DNA of 64,000 bases from Alteromonas sp. MMG017 (GCF_018100795.1 NZ_JAGJDY010000003.1:434001-498000), one strand, 5' to 3'; positions 16,676-26,162 are shown, counted from the stretch's first letter. Made by a program: numbers and translations. The notes: generated from the letters alone by a model not told the origin.

Positions 16676-17701
16676 ATGTTTGCAGCACAATACGCAGGTG
16701 AAAAAACCTTTAACATTCAACCTGGAACTACAGTTCCACCAGGCCCAGGAGAAGTTCGACTCTCTGTAGGTTATGTCGGAATTTGTGGCACAGACATGCA
16801 TATTTATCACGGCGTAATGGACGCCCGTGTTGCCCCTCCACAAATTATCGGTCATGAAATGTCTGGGGTGGTAGCCGAGATAGGTGAAGGCGTGAAAAAT
16901 GTGGTTGTTGGCGATCATGTCGTTGTTCGTCCGCTAGATTATTGTTTGAATTGCCCCGCTTGCGATGCGGGTCATTCCCACGTTTGCCAAAACCTTAAAT
17001 TTATGGGTATTGATACTCCTGGTGCATTCCAAAGTTCATGGACAGTGAAATCACGTACCTTGCATAAACTTCCTAGTAATGTTTCTTTAAAAATGGGCGC
17101 CCTTGTTGAGCCTCTTGCAGTGGCTTGTCACGATGTTGCTCGAGCACGTGTAGCAAAAGGTGAGGACGTTGTGGTTATTGGAGGTGGCCCTATCGGTCAA
17201 CTTGTCGCCATGGTAGCTAAAGCTAAAGGGGCGAATGTCATCATCTCTGAAGTTAATGCCACCCGCAGACAATTTTCAGAAGATAATGGTATTAATACGA
17301 TTGATCCAATAAACCAAGACCCGGTTGCCGAGATCGCGAAAGTGACTAACGGAAAAGGCGCAGATGTGGTCTTTGAAGTTTCAGGCGTTCAGCCAGCAGT
17401 AGACGTGATGACAGAAATCGCGGCAGTGCGTGGTCGTATTTGCATGGTGGCCATCCACTCACAAAAACCTCAGGTTGATCTCTTCAAATTCTTTTGGAAA
17501 GAATTAGAACTGCTAGGTGCTCGGGTATATGAGCATGAAGACTTTGAGCAAGCGATTAAGCTAATTGCAGATGGCTCACTCGATCTTGAGCCGCTTATTA
17601 GCTCGGTAAGCAAAATCAATGATATTGGTAGTGCTTTTGCTTCTATGGATGGTAACCCTTCTGGTATGAAAGCACTCGTGTCGTTAAGTGAGGAATTCTA
17701 A
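16676..17701 (+). CDS. Zinc-dependent dehydrogenase, probable 2-keto-3-deoxy-L-galactonate 5-dehydrogenase
   Basis: A 341-residue medium-chain dehydrogenase of the threonine/sorbitol dehydrogenase group. Catalytic zinc ligands are C37, H60 and E61, with E145 nearby; the structural zinc cysteines C90, C93, C96 and C104 are intact; the NAD loop is GGGPIG (169-174). ATG 16676 is chosen because AAGGA, overlapping the previous stop codon, lies 8 nt upstream. In known L-anhydrogalactose catabolism a dehydrogenase oxidises C5 of 2-keto-3-deoxy-L-galactonate to the 2,5-diketo acid before re-reduction. Position between cycloisomerase and SDR supports that role. L-galactonate 5-dehydrogenase is an alternative, relevant if L-galactose from porphyran is used. 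Confidence 0.82.
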   Translation: MFAAQYAGEKTFNIQPGTTVPPGPGEVRLSVGYVGICGTDMHIYHGVMDARVAPPQIIGHEMSGVVAEIGEGVKNVVVGDHVVVRPLDYCLNCPACDAGHSHVCQNLKFMGIDTPGAFQSSWTVKSRTLHKLPSNVSLKMGALVEPLAVACHDVARARVAKGEDVVVIGGGPIGQLVAMVAKAKGANVIISEVNATRRQFSEDNGINTIDPINQDPVAEIAKVTNGKGADVVFEVSGVQPAVDVMTEIAAVRGRICMVAIHSQKPQVDLFKFFWKELELLGARVYEHEDFEQAIKLIADGSLDLEPLISSVSKINDIGSAFASMDGNPSGMKALVSLSEEF

Positions 17702-17702
17702 G

Positions 17703-18467
17703 ATGTCATCGTTGTTTGATTTATCAGGAAAGACTGCCTTAGTAACAGGGTGTAGCCGCGGGATAGGCCAAGCAATGGCTATCGGGCTAGCACAAGCAGG
17801 CGCAAACATCATTGGCGTATCAGCTAGCTTAGCCTCTTCTGGTTCCGAAACCGAAAAAGGTGTACTGGCCGCAGGCCGTGAATTCAGTGCTTATCAATGT
17901 GATTTTAGTAACCGAAAAGACTTATATCGCTTCATTAGTGAAGTAAAGGAAGCGCATTCGACTATTGATATTTTAGTTAACAACGCGGGCACTATTATGC
18001 GTGACCCTGCTGTTGAGCATAGCGACGAGTTTTGGGATACGGTTATCGAAGTCAATTTAAATGCACAATTTGTGTTAAGCCGTGAAATAGGCAAACAAAT
18101 GGTGGCTAATAAGCAGGGTAAAATTATTTTTACCGCGTCATTACTGACGTTTCAAGGCGGTATTACCGTACCAGGTTACGCCGCTAGTAAAGGTGCTATT
18201 GGTCAACTTACCAAGGCTCTGGCCAATGAATGGGCGGGACAAGGTATCAATGTTAACGCTATTGCGCCCGGTTACATTGCCACTGATAATACAGAAGCAC
18301 TACGTAATGATCCAAGTCGTGCTGAATCAATATTGGCGCGAATTCCTCAGGGGCGATGGGGTGAACCAGAAGACTTTATTGGCCCTACCGTATTTTTAGC
18401 CTCGCAGGCATCAGACTATATGAACGGCGCTACCGTTCTTGTTGATGGCGGCTGGATGGGAAGGTAA
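17703..18467 (+). CDS. SDR oxidoreductase (KduD-like), probable 2,5-diketo-3-deoxy-galactonate 5-reductase
   Basis: A 254-residue classical short-chain dehydrogenase. It has TGCSRGIG (15-22) for NAD(P), NNAG (93-96), the catalytic S146-Y159-K163 and a C-terminal DGGW, close to 2-dehydro-3-deoxy-D-gluconate 5-dehydrogenase (KduD). Here it would run in the reducing direction, making 2-keto-3-deoxy-D-gluconate and so, with the zinc enzyme, inverting C5. ATG 17703 is one base after the previous stop codon, with AGGA upstream; an in-frame GTG at 17688 lies inside the preceding gene. The next gene starts 2 nt after its stop. Confidence 0.85.
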   Translation: MSSLFDLSGKTALVTGCSRGIGQAMAIGLAQAGANIIGVSASLASSGSETEKGVLAAGREFSAYQCDFSNRKDLYRFISEVKEAHSTIDILVNNAGTIMRDPAVEHSDEFWDTVIEVNLNAQFVLSREIGKQMVANKQGKIIFTASLLTFQGGITVPGYAASKGAIGQLTKALANEWAGQGINVNAIAPGYIATDNTEALRNDPSRAESILARIPQGRWGEPEDFIGPTVFLASQASDYMNGATVLVDGGWMGR

Positions 18468-18469
18468 AC

Positions 18470-19921
18470 ATGTACCCACATAACAAGAAACATTTTATTA
18501 ATGGTGAATACGTAAGCTCTGCCTCTGAAGAGCATATCTCAATTACGAGCCCGAGCACCGGTAAGCGAGTGGGTGACATTCCTTTTGGTTGTGAAGAAGA
18601 CGCGCAGAGTGCTCTAGATGCAGCGCAAACAGCGCAACGTCCATGGGCTAAAAAGACCGCGAGAGAAAGAGCCACTGTGTTACGTAAATTTGCACAGCTG
18701 ATCAGGGAGCACACCGACACCCTAGCGCCCTTGCTAGTAAGTGAACAAGGCAAACTAATTGGCGTTGCAGAAATGGAAGTGGCAGTAACCGCAAGTTTTA
18801 TCGACTATGCGTGTGACAATGCACTGACTATTCGCGGTGATATTCTTCCTTCAGACAATGACAATGAAAAAATATACATTCATAAGGTGCCTCGTGGGGT
18901 TGTAGTGGCAATTACCGCGTGGAATTTCCCTTTGGCACTCGCCGGACGGAAGATAGGCCCAGCCCTTATCACCGGAAACACACTGGTATTGAAACCCACC
19001 GAAGAAACGCCACTTGCCACGCTTATGTTAGGTGAATTAGCCATAAAAGCTGGGCTACCTAAAGGCGTTCTTAATATTCTTAATGGTACGGGTGCTTCGG
19101 TTGGGCAATTCCTTTGTGAGAGCCCTATTACCAAGCTTATCACCATGACGGGAAGTACCCGAGCCGGTGAAAAAATCTATCAATCTGCCGGTAAAAATAT
19201 GATACCCGTGATGTTAGAACTTGGTGGTAAAGCGCCTTTCATTGTCATGGATGATGCAGACTTAGAAAAAGCAGCCAACGACCTGATCGACACTCGCTTC
19301 GCCAACTGTGGCCAAGTGTGTACCTGCGCAGAACGTCTTTATGTACATGAAGATATATACGATGCTTTTATTGCAACGCTTTTACCAAAAGTGAAGTCAA
19401 TTAAGGTGGGCGACCCTATGCAGCCTGATACCCAGATGGGGCCAAAAATTAATGCCCGTGAGATTACTAATATAAACAATCTTTTAAAAGACGGGCTAAA
19501 CCAAGGTGCAACAATCTTGTGCGGTGGTAAAGAAGCAAAAGTTGATGGCTTTGAAAAAGGCCATTGGTATGAACCTACCCTGGTAGGTAATATATCTCAA
19601 GACAATGTGTTAATGCATGAAGAAACCTTCGGCCCCATCCTGCCCGTCATGAAAATAGCCAGTATCGAGCAAGCTATTGAATATACCAATGACAGTGAAT
19701 ATGGCCTTTCCGCCTACCTCTATACCTCTTCACTAAAGTATATAAACCAAGCTATTGCCGAGATGGAAGTGGGTGAAGTGTATGTAAACCGTGGTATTGG
19801 AGAACAGCACCAAGGCTTTCATAACGGCTGGAAAAAAAGTGGGATGGGTGGCGAAGATGGCTTGTACGGTCTAGAGCAGTACCTAGATAAAAAAACCATT
19901 TATATGCACGAACCAACCTAA
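18470..19921 (+). CDS. Aldehyde dehydrogenase, probable 3,6-anhydro-L-galactose dehydrogenase
   Basis: A 483-residue ALDH of the lactaldehyde dehydrogenase (AldA) type. Catalytic Cys284 lies in [12 protein letters not shown] and general base Glu250 in LELGGK; AWNFP (150-154) and KPTEET are the usual cofactor contacts. In this setting it oxidises the aldehyde form of 3,6-anhydro-L-galactose to 3,6-anhydro-L-galactonate, the substrate of the cycloisomerase encoded first in the operon. AldA-like enzymes also oxidise lactaldehyde, so the call leans on context. Last gene of the operon, followed by a hairpin. Confidence 0.85.
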   Translation: MYPHNKKHFINGEYVSSASEEHISITSPSTGKRVGDIPFGCEEDAQSALDAAQTAQRPWAKKTARERATVLRKFAQLIREHTDTLAPLLVSEQGKLIGVAEMEVAVTASFIDYACDNALTIRGDILPSDNDNEKIYIHKVPRGVVVAITAWNFPLALAGRKIGPALITGNTLVLKPTEETPLATLMLGELAIKAGLPKGVLNILNGTGASVGQFLCESPITKLITMTGSTRAGEKIYQSAGKNMIPVMLELGGKAPFIVMDDADLEKAANDLIDTRFANCGQVCTCAERLYVHEDIYDAFIATLLPKVKSIKVGDPMQPDTQMGPKINAREITNINNLLKDGLNQGATILCGGKEAKVDGFEKGHWYEPTLVGNISQDNVLMHEETFGPILPVMKIASIEQAIEYTNDSEYGLSAYLYTSSLKYINQAIAEMEVGEVYVNRGIGEQHQGFHNGWKKSGMGGEDGLYGLEQYLDKKTIYMHEPT

Positions 19922-19963
19922 TCACGCTTCAGCCAACACACTAGAATCACCTAGTTACTAACT

Positions 19964-20000
19964 CTCCCTATCTAAATTTTTTCTAGATAGGGAGTCTTTT
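19964..20000 (+). terminator. Rho-independent terminator after anhydrogalactose operon
   Basis: Arms CTCCCTATCTA (19964-19974) and TAGATAGGGAG (19984-19994) pair perfectly, followed by TCTTTT. The T-run is short, and the sulfatase gene starts only 49 nt beyond, so partial read-through into it is likely. Confidence 0.75.
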
Positions 20001-20048
20001 GCCGCCATAAATTTCGCTGTATTGGCACTTAACAGTGAGGCTCCTACA

Positions 20049-21929
20049 TTGATTAAAACGACGATATCCAAAATAGCTTTTATTACTACCATAGTGGTGA
20101 GTTCCACGTATAGTTTTGCGCAAAATGAGCAACCTAACATTTTGTGGATTATTACTGACGACCACCGGCCAGACTCAGTTCAAGCATACAATCGTGCGAC
20201 AACAGGTAAAAGCGAAAGTGCGTTGGGTTACGTGTCATCGCCAAATATCGACAAACTGGCAGCGGAAGGCGTTATGTTTACCCGCGCTTACAATAACTCT
20301 CCGGCGTGTGGACCGTCCCGCACGTCAATGCATACCGGCCGTTACCCATTTCGCAACGGTAAATATGCATGGGAACATACCCATCAAGAAGCGGACTTTA
20401 CCCGTCCAGCAGTATCTCAGAGCCTACGTAATGCAGGTTACAACACGGCAATAATTGGCAAGCATCATCATGGTATTTCAGAGAAGCTGGGAGAGCCGAG
20501 CACTATTTTCGACTTTGCCTTAGAATACAATCGTGACCTTCACAGGGCGGATTTAGGCGGTTTATATTCAACGGGGTCACACGGCCTAACTGATGGCGTA
20601 CTATTGCGCCAAGACGCGACTGAAACCGTGTTCTACCCTGATGGTACGAAAAAGCAGTATGTGCTTTCGAAAGCTGACCGAAACTTAAGCGCAGAAGAAG
20701 AGGCTATTAAAAGCGCAGTAGAAGACGAGTTTGATATTTTGCGTGCCTACACACGTATAAACACAGGGTTAATTCTTGGCGGCGTCAACCCTCAACCCGC
20801 CGATAAAACAGTAGATGCACTCATTGTTGAAGAATTTGAAAACCACTTAGCCAATGCAAGTCAAAGTTACACTACCCTTGCAGGGAAAAAGGTTAACGGC
20901 CCAGACGCGTCTAAACCCGTCTTCGTAAACCTAGGCTTTCACTTACCTCATACACCGGTGCTTCCGCCTAAGTCTTTTAGAGATAAATTCAAAGACAAAT
21001 CCTATAAATTACCCGAATTTAGTGCTGATGAAGTTGCTAGTTTCCCTACCCAGCTTCAGCAAATTTACAATGAATCTAAAACCGACGGTATGTCAGAAGA
21101 AGACAAGCTTCAGGCTGTACGCGACTATTACGCTTTTACCGCATTTGGTGATGCACTTATCGGTGAAGCGGTAGATGCATTCAAAGCTTATTCAGCCAAA
21201 CAAAATCGGGAGTACCTGATTGTCTTCACTGTAGGCGACCACGGTTGGCATTTAGGTGAGCAAGGCATAATGGCGAAATTTGGTCCTTGGAAACAATCGC
21301 TCAATGGTGCCGTTATTGTCGTATCATCAGATAAAGAAACCTATCCTGCCGGTAAGGTAGTCGATGAGTTAGTGGAGTACGTAGACTTAGCCCCTACCCT
21401 TATGGCTGGCGCAAAAATCGATATTCAGACTACCCAATACGACTACCTAGATGGTGTCGACCTAGCGAGCATTGCCAAGGATGATGGTTTTAGCCGAGAG
21501 TATATTTTAGGGGAAATGAATTTAGTCAGTGGCCATAGAGCTTACTTACGTACTGAAGACTTTGCGTTCTCAATGCGAACCCGAGACAGACGAGAACCTG
21601 CTACTACGCCCTATCTAAACGATGATATTACGTGGGCGTTAACTGCACACCCCTTAAAAGTAGACTTAGCGCTGTATGACTTAAGAGTCGACCCTCTTGA
21701 GAGGCAAAACGTTGCGTATACGGTTGAGTATTTAAAACTTGCAGAATGGTTTCGTCAAAAACTCGGACGTATTGTGTTAGGAGATGGCCGGGTTGAAATG
21801 GATTGGAACACGGTCAATAACTATAATATTAGCAATTTTGCAGACGGTGCCGATGACAAAAAAATCGATATCCCCAGCGATCTTATCCCTCAACCTGGCG
21901 TTACTAATCCACAACGTTTCAATTTGTAA
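20049..21929 (+). CDS. Type I (formylglycine) sulfatase, periplasmic
   Basis: A 626-residue arylsulfatase-fold enzyme. TTG 20049 is preferred over an in-frame start at 20022: GTGAGG lies 9 nt upstream and it opens a clean signal peptide ending SFAQ (residue 25). The sulfatase signature CGPSR (87-91) makes Cys87 the formylglycine precursor; DD at 37-38 and GDHGWHLGEQG supply metal ligands. It removes a sulfate ester, in this context probably from a sulfated galactan such as L-galactose-6-sulfate in porphyran or sulfated agar. The exact S1 subfamily cannot be told here. No maturase gene is in the window. It lies just after a leaky-looking terminator, with no operator palindrome of its own. Confidence 0.9.
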   Translation: MIKTTISKIAFITTIVVSSTYSFAQNEQPNILWIITDDHRPDSVQAYNRATTGKSESALGYVSSPNIDKLAAEGVMFTRAYNNSPACGPSRTSMHTGRYPFRNGKYAWEHTHQEADFTRPAVSQSLRNAGYNTAIIGKHHHGISEKLGEPSTIFDFALEYNRDLHRADLGGLYSTGSHGLTDGVLLRQDATETVFYPDGTKKQYVLSKADRNLSAEEEAIKSAVEDEFDILRAYTRINTGLILGGVNPQPADKTVDALIVEEFENHLANASQSYTTLAGKKVNGPDASKPVFVNLGFHLPHTPVLPPKSFRDKFKDKSYKLPEFSADEVASFPTQLQQIYNESKTDGMSEEDKLQAVRDYYAFTAFGDALIGEAVDAFKAYSAKQNREYLIVFTVGDHGWHLGEQGIMAKFGPWKQSLNGAVIVVSSDKETYPAGKVVDELVEYVDLAPTLMAGAKIDIQTTQYDYLDGVDLASIAKDDGFSREYILGEMNLVSGHRAYLRTEDFAFSMRTRDRREPATTPYLNDDITWALTAHPLKVDLALYDLRVDPLERQNVAYTVEYLKLAEWFRQKLGRIVLGDGRVEMDWNTVNNYNISNFADGADDKKIDIPSDLIPQPGVTNPQRFNL

Positions 21930-21978
21930 TTGACGCCTACGTTTTTTTCGCTGCGCTTTTACTCGTAAAATGCTGGTT

Positions 21979-22014
21979 AAACAACGACTGCAATGAACAA
22001 TGCAGTCGTTGTTT
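21979..22014. terminator. Hairpin downstream of sulfatase gene
   Basis: Perfect 14-bp arms AAACAACGACTGCA (21979-21992) and TGCAGTCGTTGTTT (22001-22014) around an 8-nt loop, 50 bp after the sulfatase stop codon. Strong stem but no T-run, so either a terminator or an mRNA 3'-end stabiliser. Confidence 0.6.
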
Positions 22015-22204
22015 GGTATTACGGACCACCAGCGTAGTTTTGACAAACCACATTAACCTTGTAGCCATTCTGCACGGCTATCTGCTTATTCAGTATCGGT
22101 TATTGGTTTACCATTTTAGCGTTGCCCCGAAGTGAATGGCACCTTGGTATTTAGCATTCGTACTGTGCTCTCACTTGGTTTTTTACTGGACAATTTAAAG
22201 AAAA

Positions 22205-22214
22205 ACGTTAACAA
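22205..22214. promoter_or_regulatory. Variant operator ACGTTAACAA before second GntR gene
   Basis: Eight of ten bases match the locus palindrome, 37 bp upstream of the GntR start codon. The first GntR gene has a comparable variant at nearly the same distance (763-772), which suggests both paralogues are autoregulated or cross-regulated. Confidence 0.4.
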
Positions 22215-22250
22215 TTCGCCAATCTTATTGCTATAAAAGTTGGAGTTCCC

Positions 22251-22853
22251 ATGAAACCGAAAATTCTCTCTGTTCGTGATCAAATTGCTGACCTTATCCG
22301 TTCAGATATAATTTCCGGTGAACTAGCGCCAAACACTAAGCTAAATGAGATTCAACTAGCGGACCGGTTTGATGTGTCCAGAGGCCCTATTCGTGACGTC
22401 ATATTAAAACTTACCAAAGAAGGTTTATTGGTAAGTAAAAACAATGTGGGCGCGTCTGTAAATACGCCACTTCCTTCTGAACTGCAAAAACTAAGTATTG
22501 ATTTGCGAAAGAAGATTGAAGAGTATGCGGCTAAGCAATTGGCGGGAAATTTAACCCCTGAGCAATTGGCTAATATGGATAAACTTATCGACAATATGCA
22601 GGAGCATTTTGAGCGCGATGAGTACACTGAACTGACTAAAGCTGATATCGCGTTCCATGAATACTTTGTTGAACTTGCTGGCGGTGAAAGCCTACTTAAC
22701 TTGTGGTACCCCATTGTTATCCGTATGCGTATGAACTATCAACGCATCAAATCATCCAACAAGTTAGTAGATGAACACAGAGATATCGTAAACGCATTTC
22801 GAGAAGGTGACGCTAAAGGCGCTATTGTCGCCATCCGTAAAAATATTAAATAG
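22251..22853 (+). CDS. GntR family (FadR/FCD type) transcriptional regulator, copy 2
   Basis: A 200-residue regulator, about 80% identical by eye to the one at 812, with the same length and domain plan: winged helix at residues 1-70, then helical FCD domain. Substitutions cluster at residues 95-110, in the first ligand-domain helices, while the DNA-recognition region (VSRGPIRDVILKLTKEGLL) is unchanged. The two probably bind the same sites but may sense different ligands (inference). TTGGAG lies 5 nt before ATG 22251. It stands alone between the sulfatase and TonB receptor genes, each bounded by a hairpin. Confidence 0.92.
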   Translation: MKPKILSVRDQIADLIRSDIISGELAPNTKLNEIQLADRFDVSRGPIRDVILKLTKEGLLVSKNNVGASVNTPLPSELQKLSIDLRKKIEEYAAKQLAGNLTPEQLANMDKLIDNMQEHFERDEYTELTKADIAFHEYFVELAGGESLLNLWYPIVIRMRMNYQRIKSSNKLVDEHRDIVNAFREGDAKGAIVAIRKNIK

Positions 22854-22899
22854 CCCTATTCTTAGGCTATCAGCCTTAAATTAATCCCAGCACTACAAT

Positions 22900-22928
22900 A
22901 ATGGCCGCTTAATAAATTAGCGGCCATT
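22900..22928 (+). terminator. Terminator hairpin after second GntR gene
   Basis: AATGGCCGCT (22900-22909) and AGCGGCCATT (22919-22928), perfect 10-bp GC-rich arms with a 9-nt loop. A T-rich run follows some 10 nt later. Confidence 0.7.
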
Positions 22929-23343
22929 GAAAATGATTTCCTTTTTTACCTTCCTACTTACCCTCAGCAAATTTCTCAATATCAGCTTTTTTTCTGATTG
23001 CTACTTAAGCCATAGCAGTGCTAAAAGACAATTCTGTATTTTACAAAAACAAGATAAAAACAGCGCCTTAAACGCCTTACATAAGTTACCTTTTTTAATT
23101 TCCATGATCTAACACGCCAACTTTTATAATACATCCAGCCTTGCTATCTACCACATCATCAGTCACTAACCTCAAACAATAAGTACTCGTTTCGTCCAAA
23201 TCTACTCTGCTGTGCTTTTTAAAAAACGGGACTTCATAGGTCGCTTTACATAATCGCGACACCATATTGTTGACAATTAACATTAGAACATTAATAATAA
23301 ATCCCATTAACAAAGCTTTTACACGATAGTGACGGGAATATTT
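22929..23343. promoter_or_regulatory. Upstream region of TonB receptor gene, with operator TTGTTGACAA
   Basis: 415 bp without a convincing gene. The only ORFs, at 22927-23112 (plus) and 23095-23349 (minus), lack recognisable domains. The section near the receptor holds TTGTTGACAA (23267-23276), one base from the locus palindrome, 67 bp before the receptor start codon, in a very AT-rich stretch suited to a promoter. Confidence 0.5.
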
Positions 23344-26091
23344 ATGCAAACGAAAAAGTTTAATGCGGTCTCGGCTGCAGTAGCCTGCGCCCTGCTAAGT
23401 AATGGTTTAATGGCTCAAGAAGATAAGTCAGTCGAAGTTATTGAAGTGAAGGGTATTCGAGGTTCACTCACCTCAGCGATGGATATCAAGCGAGAATCAT
23501 CTGGCGTTGTAGAAGCCATATCTGCTGAAGACATAGGAAAATTTCCAGATACCAACCTTGCAGAATCATTGCAACGTATCACCGGTGTATCTATCGACCG
23601 AACTAACAATGAAGGTAATCAGGTTACCGTTCGAGGTTTCGGACCAAGCTTTAACTTAGTCACTTTAAATAACCGCCAGATGCCAAACTCATCCTCTTTG
23701 CTTACAAACGGCATATCACGGAGTTTTAACTTCCGGGAGATTGCGGCCGAAAGTGTTTCTGGTGTGGAAGTACACAAAACAGGTAAAGCCGATGTCAGTT
23801 CCGGCGGCCTAGGCGCTACAATAAACATCAATACCGCTCGTCCTTTTGAAATGGATGAATTCATGGCTGCGTGGAGTGCAAAAGCGGTAATGGACACCAG
23901 TGTAACCGATGGAGATAGTGTTACGCCTGAGCTCTCTGGCATGGTGAGTAAAACATTCGATGATAAAAGGTTTGGGGTACTGGCGTCGTTTTCCTATGCT
24001 GAACGAGATAGCCATGTGGATCGTATTGGAACTCAAGGGTGGGGTCGTGGCTACCCAGGCCAAGCGAACCCAGATACCAGTGCTATCGATACTTCAAAAA
24101 ACCCTACCTTGGCAACATGGCGCACACCCACCGTTGATTTAGAAGAGTCTAACTACAGTCGTGACCGTATAAATGGACAGGTAGTGCTTCAATTCAGACC
24201 CACAGATTCACTTACCACTACGTTAGATTATGTTATATCTCGCTTAGATGAAAACGGTAAAATGAACCGTATGAGTTTTTGGTTTGATAACGTACAAGAA
24301 GGTGCGGCAGACGAAAACGGCACCATTATCAATCCTAGCCGCATGAATGACGAGCTTAATTTCTGGGCTTGGGAATACAATTTTGAAACTGAAAATGACT
24401 CCTATGGCGTTAATTTTGAGTGGCGGGCTACCGACGCACTAAGCTTCGAATTAGATTTGCATGATTCAACATCACACTCAAATCCCGGCGGTCTACCTGC
24501 TGAACGGATCGCTAACTTAAAAAATCCATTTGGCGATCTGGCACCTGTCCATATCAGTGCTGACTTCAGCGGCGATACTCCTATTGCATATTATGATGAT
24601 ACTGGGGTACCTGGTGGCGCCTATGCGCCTGAAAATATAGAGGCAGATCTTTATCAGGAGCGTGGTTACGAAATTGAAAATAATATTCAGCAAATACAGT
24701 TATTCGGTAAATGGCTAAATATGGAAACAGGAGCATTAGATGCCATTAATTTCGGTTTTGCTCATACCAAATATGATGTAGATAGTAACAATATTTATAG
24801 TGATAATTTTGCGCTAGGCAATGGCACGTTGGACATTAGTGAACTCGACTATACGTTTCGTCCTGGTGGCGTAGGCTTTGAATTTCTTCCTATTTATAGT
24901 GCCAATGACTTTCTTGATCTCGTAAGGGAACAATCCCTTTATAATGAAGCCGATGTTCGTCGTAATGGTATTTCAGAAGAAACAACAGCGGTGTTTCTCT
25001 CCTTTGATTTCGTCACCGATTTTAACAACATGCCGATCAACGCTAGCTTTGGTGTGAGATACGAAGAGACTGACGTTGAGTCCTACTCTGTACAACGCCC
25101 AGTGGTAGGCTTTAATTGGATTACGCCAATACAACTGGCTAAAGTATTGGCAGACGAGGAGATAACCGAAACATTAGAAGGAGACTACGAACAATTCTTG
25201 CCCAACTTAGATATTAGTATGGAAATTACTGATGATTTAGTCGCTAGGTTTTCTTACAGTAAAACTATCGCAAGAAGTAGTATTGGCGCTATGTTCCCAG
25301 CGACCAGCTTAAACTTACACCGTGCAGGGGGGCCATTTCGTGCATCTCAAGGAAACCCTAATCTACTTCCTTTCGAGTCTCAAAACGTGGACTTATCGCT
25401 AGAGTACTACTACGACGATGGTAGCTATGTTTCCGTTGGCCACTTCCGTAAACAAGTTGATAACTTTATTTCTACTGGCCAGCTAGAGAGCGAAATAGAA
25501 GGCCCTAATGGCCCACTAACTGACCCAAGTGTAAGCGCAAGAGCAAACTGCCCAGATGGCACGGTTACTGACCCAGTAGCTGCCTGTGTTTCCCAACCGG
25601 GCGATCCTGTTATCGCATGGGAAATTTCTACGCCGTTAAATCTTGATGCTACGCGTGTCTATGGTTGGGAGTTCAACGTACAGCATCTGTTTGGTGAAAC
25701 AGGTTTTGGCACAGTGGTTAACTACACTATGGTAAATAGTGCAGATGAATATGATGTTTATTCTTTGGAAAACAACTTTGCACTTACCGGCTTAAGCGAT
25801 TCAGCCAACTTCGTGTTGTTTTATGAAAAGGACTATTATCAGGTTAGAGCAGCATATAACTGGCGAGATGAGTTTTTACTTTCTGGTGGTTTAGAGCCTA
25901 CCTTTACCGAGGCGTACAGCCAACTTGATATCTCAGCAAGTTACGATATTAATGACCATGTATCTGTGTACCTAGATGGTATTAACGTAACCGATGAAAG
26001 TACCCGTAGACATGGTCGCTTCAGCAATCAGCTTATCGACTATGAAACATATGGCCCCCGCTACAATGTAGGTGTGAGAGGTAAGTTTTAA
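23344..26091 (+). CDS. TonB-dependent outer-membrane receptor, probable galactan oligosaccharide importer
   Basis: A 915-residue receptor. ATG 23344 opens a signal peptide ending LMAQ (about residue 25). A TonB-box-like stretch (VEVIEVKGIRGS) precedes the plug (about 40-170: EDIGKFPDTNLAESLQRITGVSI, VRGFGP), then a 22-strand barrel closing with terminal Phe (VGVRGKF). The sequence style is that of the Xanthomonas/Caulobacter-type receptors linked to carbohydrate uptake. A two-cysteine loop (around residues 735-755) is visible in the barrel. With a locus operator upstream and galactan genes around, it probably imports neoagaro- or porphyran-oligosaccharides into the periplasm. No SusD-like partner is present. 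The upstream start at 23329 is rejected, as the ribosome site (CGGGAA) falls between. Confidence 0.92.
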   Translation: MQTKKFNAVSAAVACALLSNGLMAQEDKSVEVIEVKGIRGSLTSAMDIKRESSGVVEAISAEDIGKFPDTNLAESLQRITGVSIDRTNNEGNQVTVRGFGPSFNLVTLNNRQMPNSSSLLTNGISRSFNFREIAAESVSGVEVHKTGKADVSSGGLGATININTARPFEMDEFMAAWSAKAVMDTSVTDGDSVTPELSGMVSKTFDDKRFGVLASFSYAERDSHVDRIGTQGWGRGYPGQANPDTSAIDTSKNPTLATWRTPTVDLEESNYSRDRINGQVVLQFRPTDSLTTTLDYVISRLDENGKMNRMSFWFDNVQEGAADENGTIINPSRMNDELNFWAWEYNFETENDSYGVNFEWRATDALSFELDLHDSTSHSNPGGLPAERIANLKNPFGDLAPVHISADFSGDTPIAYYDDTGVPGGAYAPENIEADLYQERGYEIENNIQQIQLFGKWLNMETGALDAINFGFAHTKYDVDSNNIYSDNFALGNGTLDISELDYTFRPGGVGFEFLPIYSANDFLDLVREQSLYNEADVRRNGISEETTAVFLSFDFVTDFNNMPINASFGVRYEETDVESYSVQRPVVGFNWITPIQLAKVLADEEITETLEGDYEQFLPNLDISMEITDDLVARFSYSKTIARSSIGAMFPATSLNLHRAGGPFRASQGNPNLLPFESQNVDLSLEYYYDDGSYVSVGHFRKQVDNFISTGQLESEIEGPNGPLTDPSVSARANCPDGTVTDPVAACVSQPGDPVIAWEISTPLNLDATRVYGWEFNVQHLFGETGFGTVVNYTMVNSADEYDVYSLENNFALTGLSDSANFVLFYEKDYYQVRAAYNWRDEFLLSGGLEPTFTEAYSQLDISASYDINDHVSVYLDGINVTDESTRRHGRFSNQLIDYETYGPRYNVGVRGKF

Positions 26092-26162
26092 GCATAATAT
26101 AAGCGGTGTCGCGCTGTTTAATACCACGCAAAAATGACGGTTGTTCTACGCTTATCAATAAT

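Noticed and set aside
22927..23112. 61-residue ORF upstream of the TonB receptor
   Set aside because: It starts at the edge of a terminator hairpin, has no ribosome site or recognisable domain, and its composition is that of AT-rich noncoding DNA.
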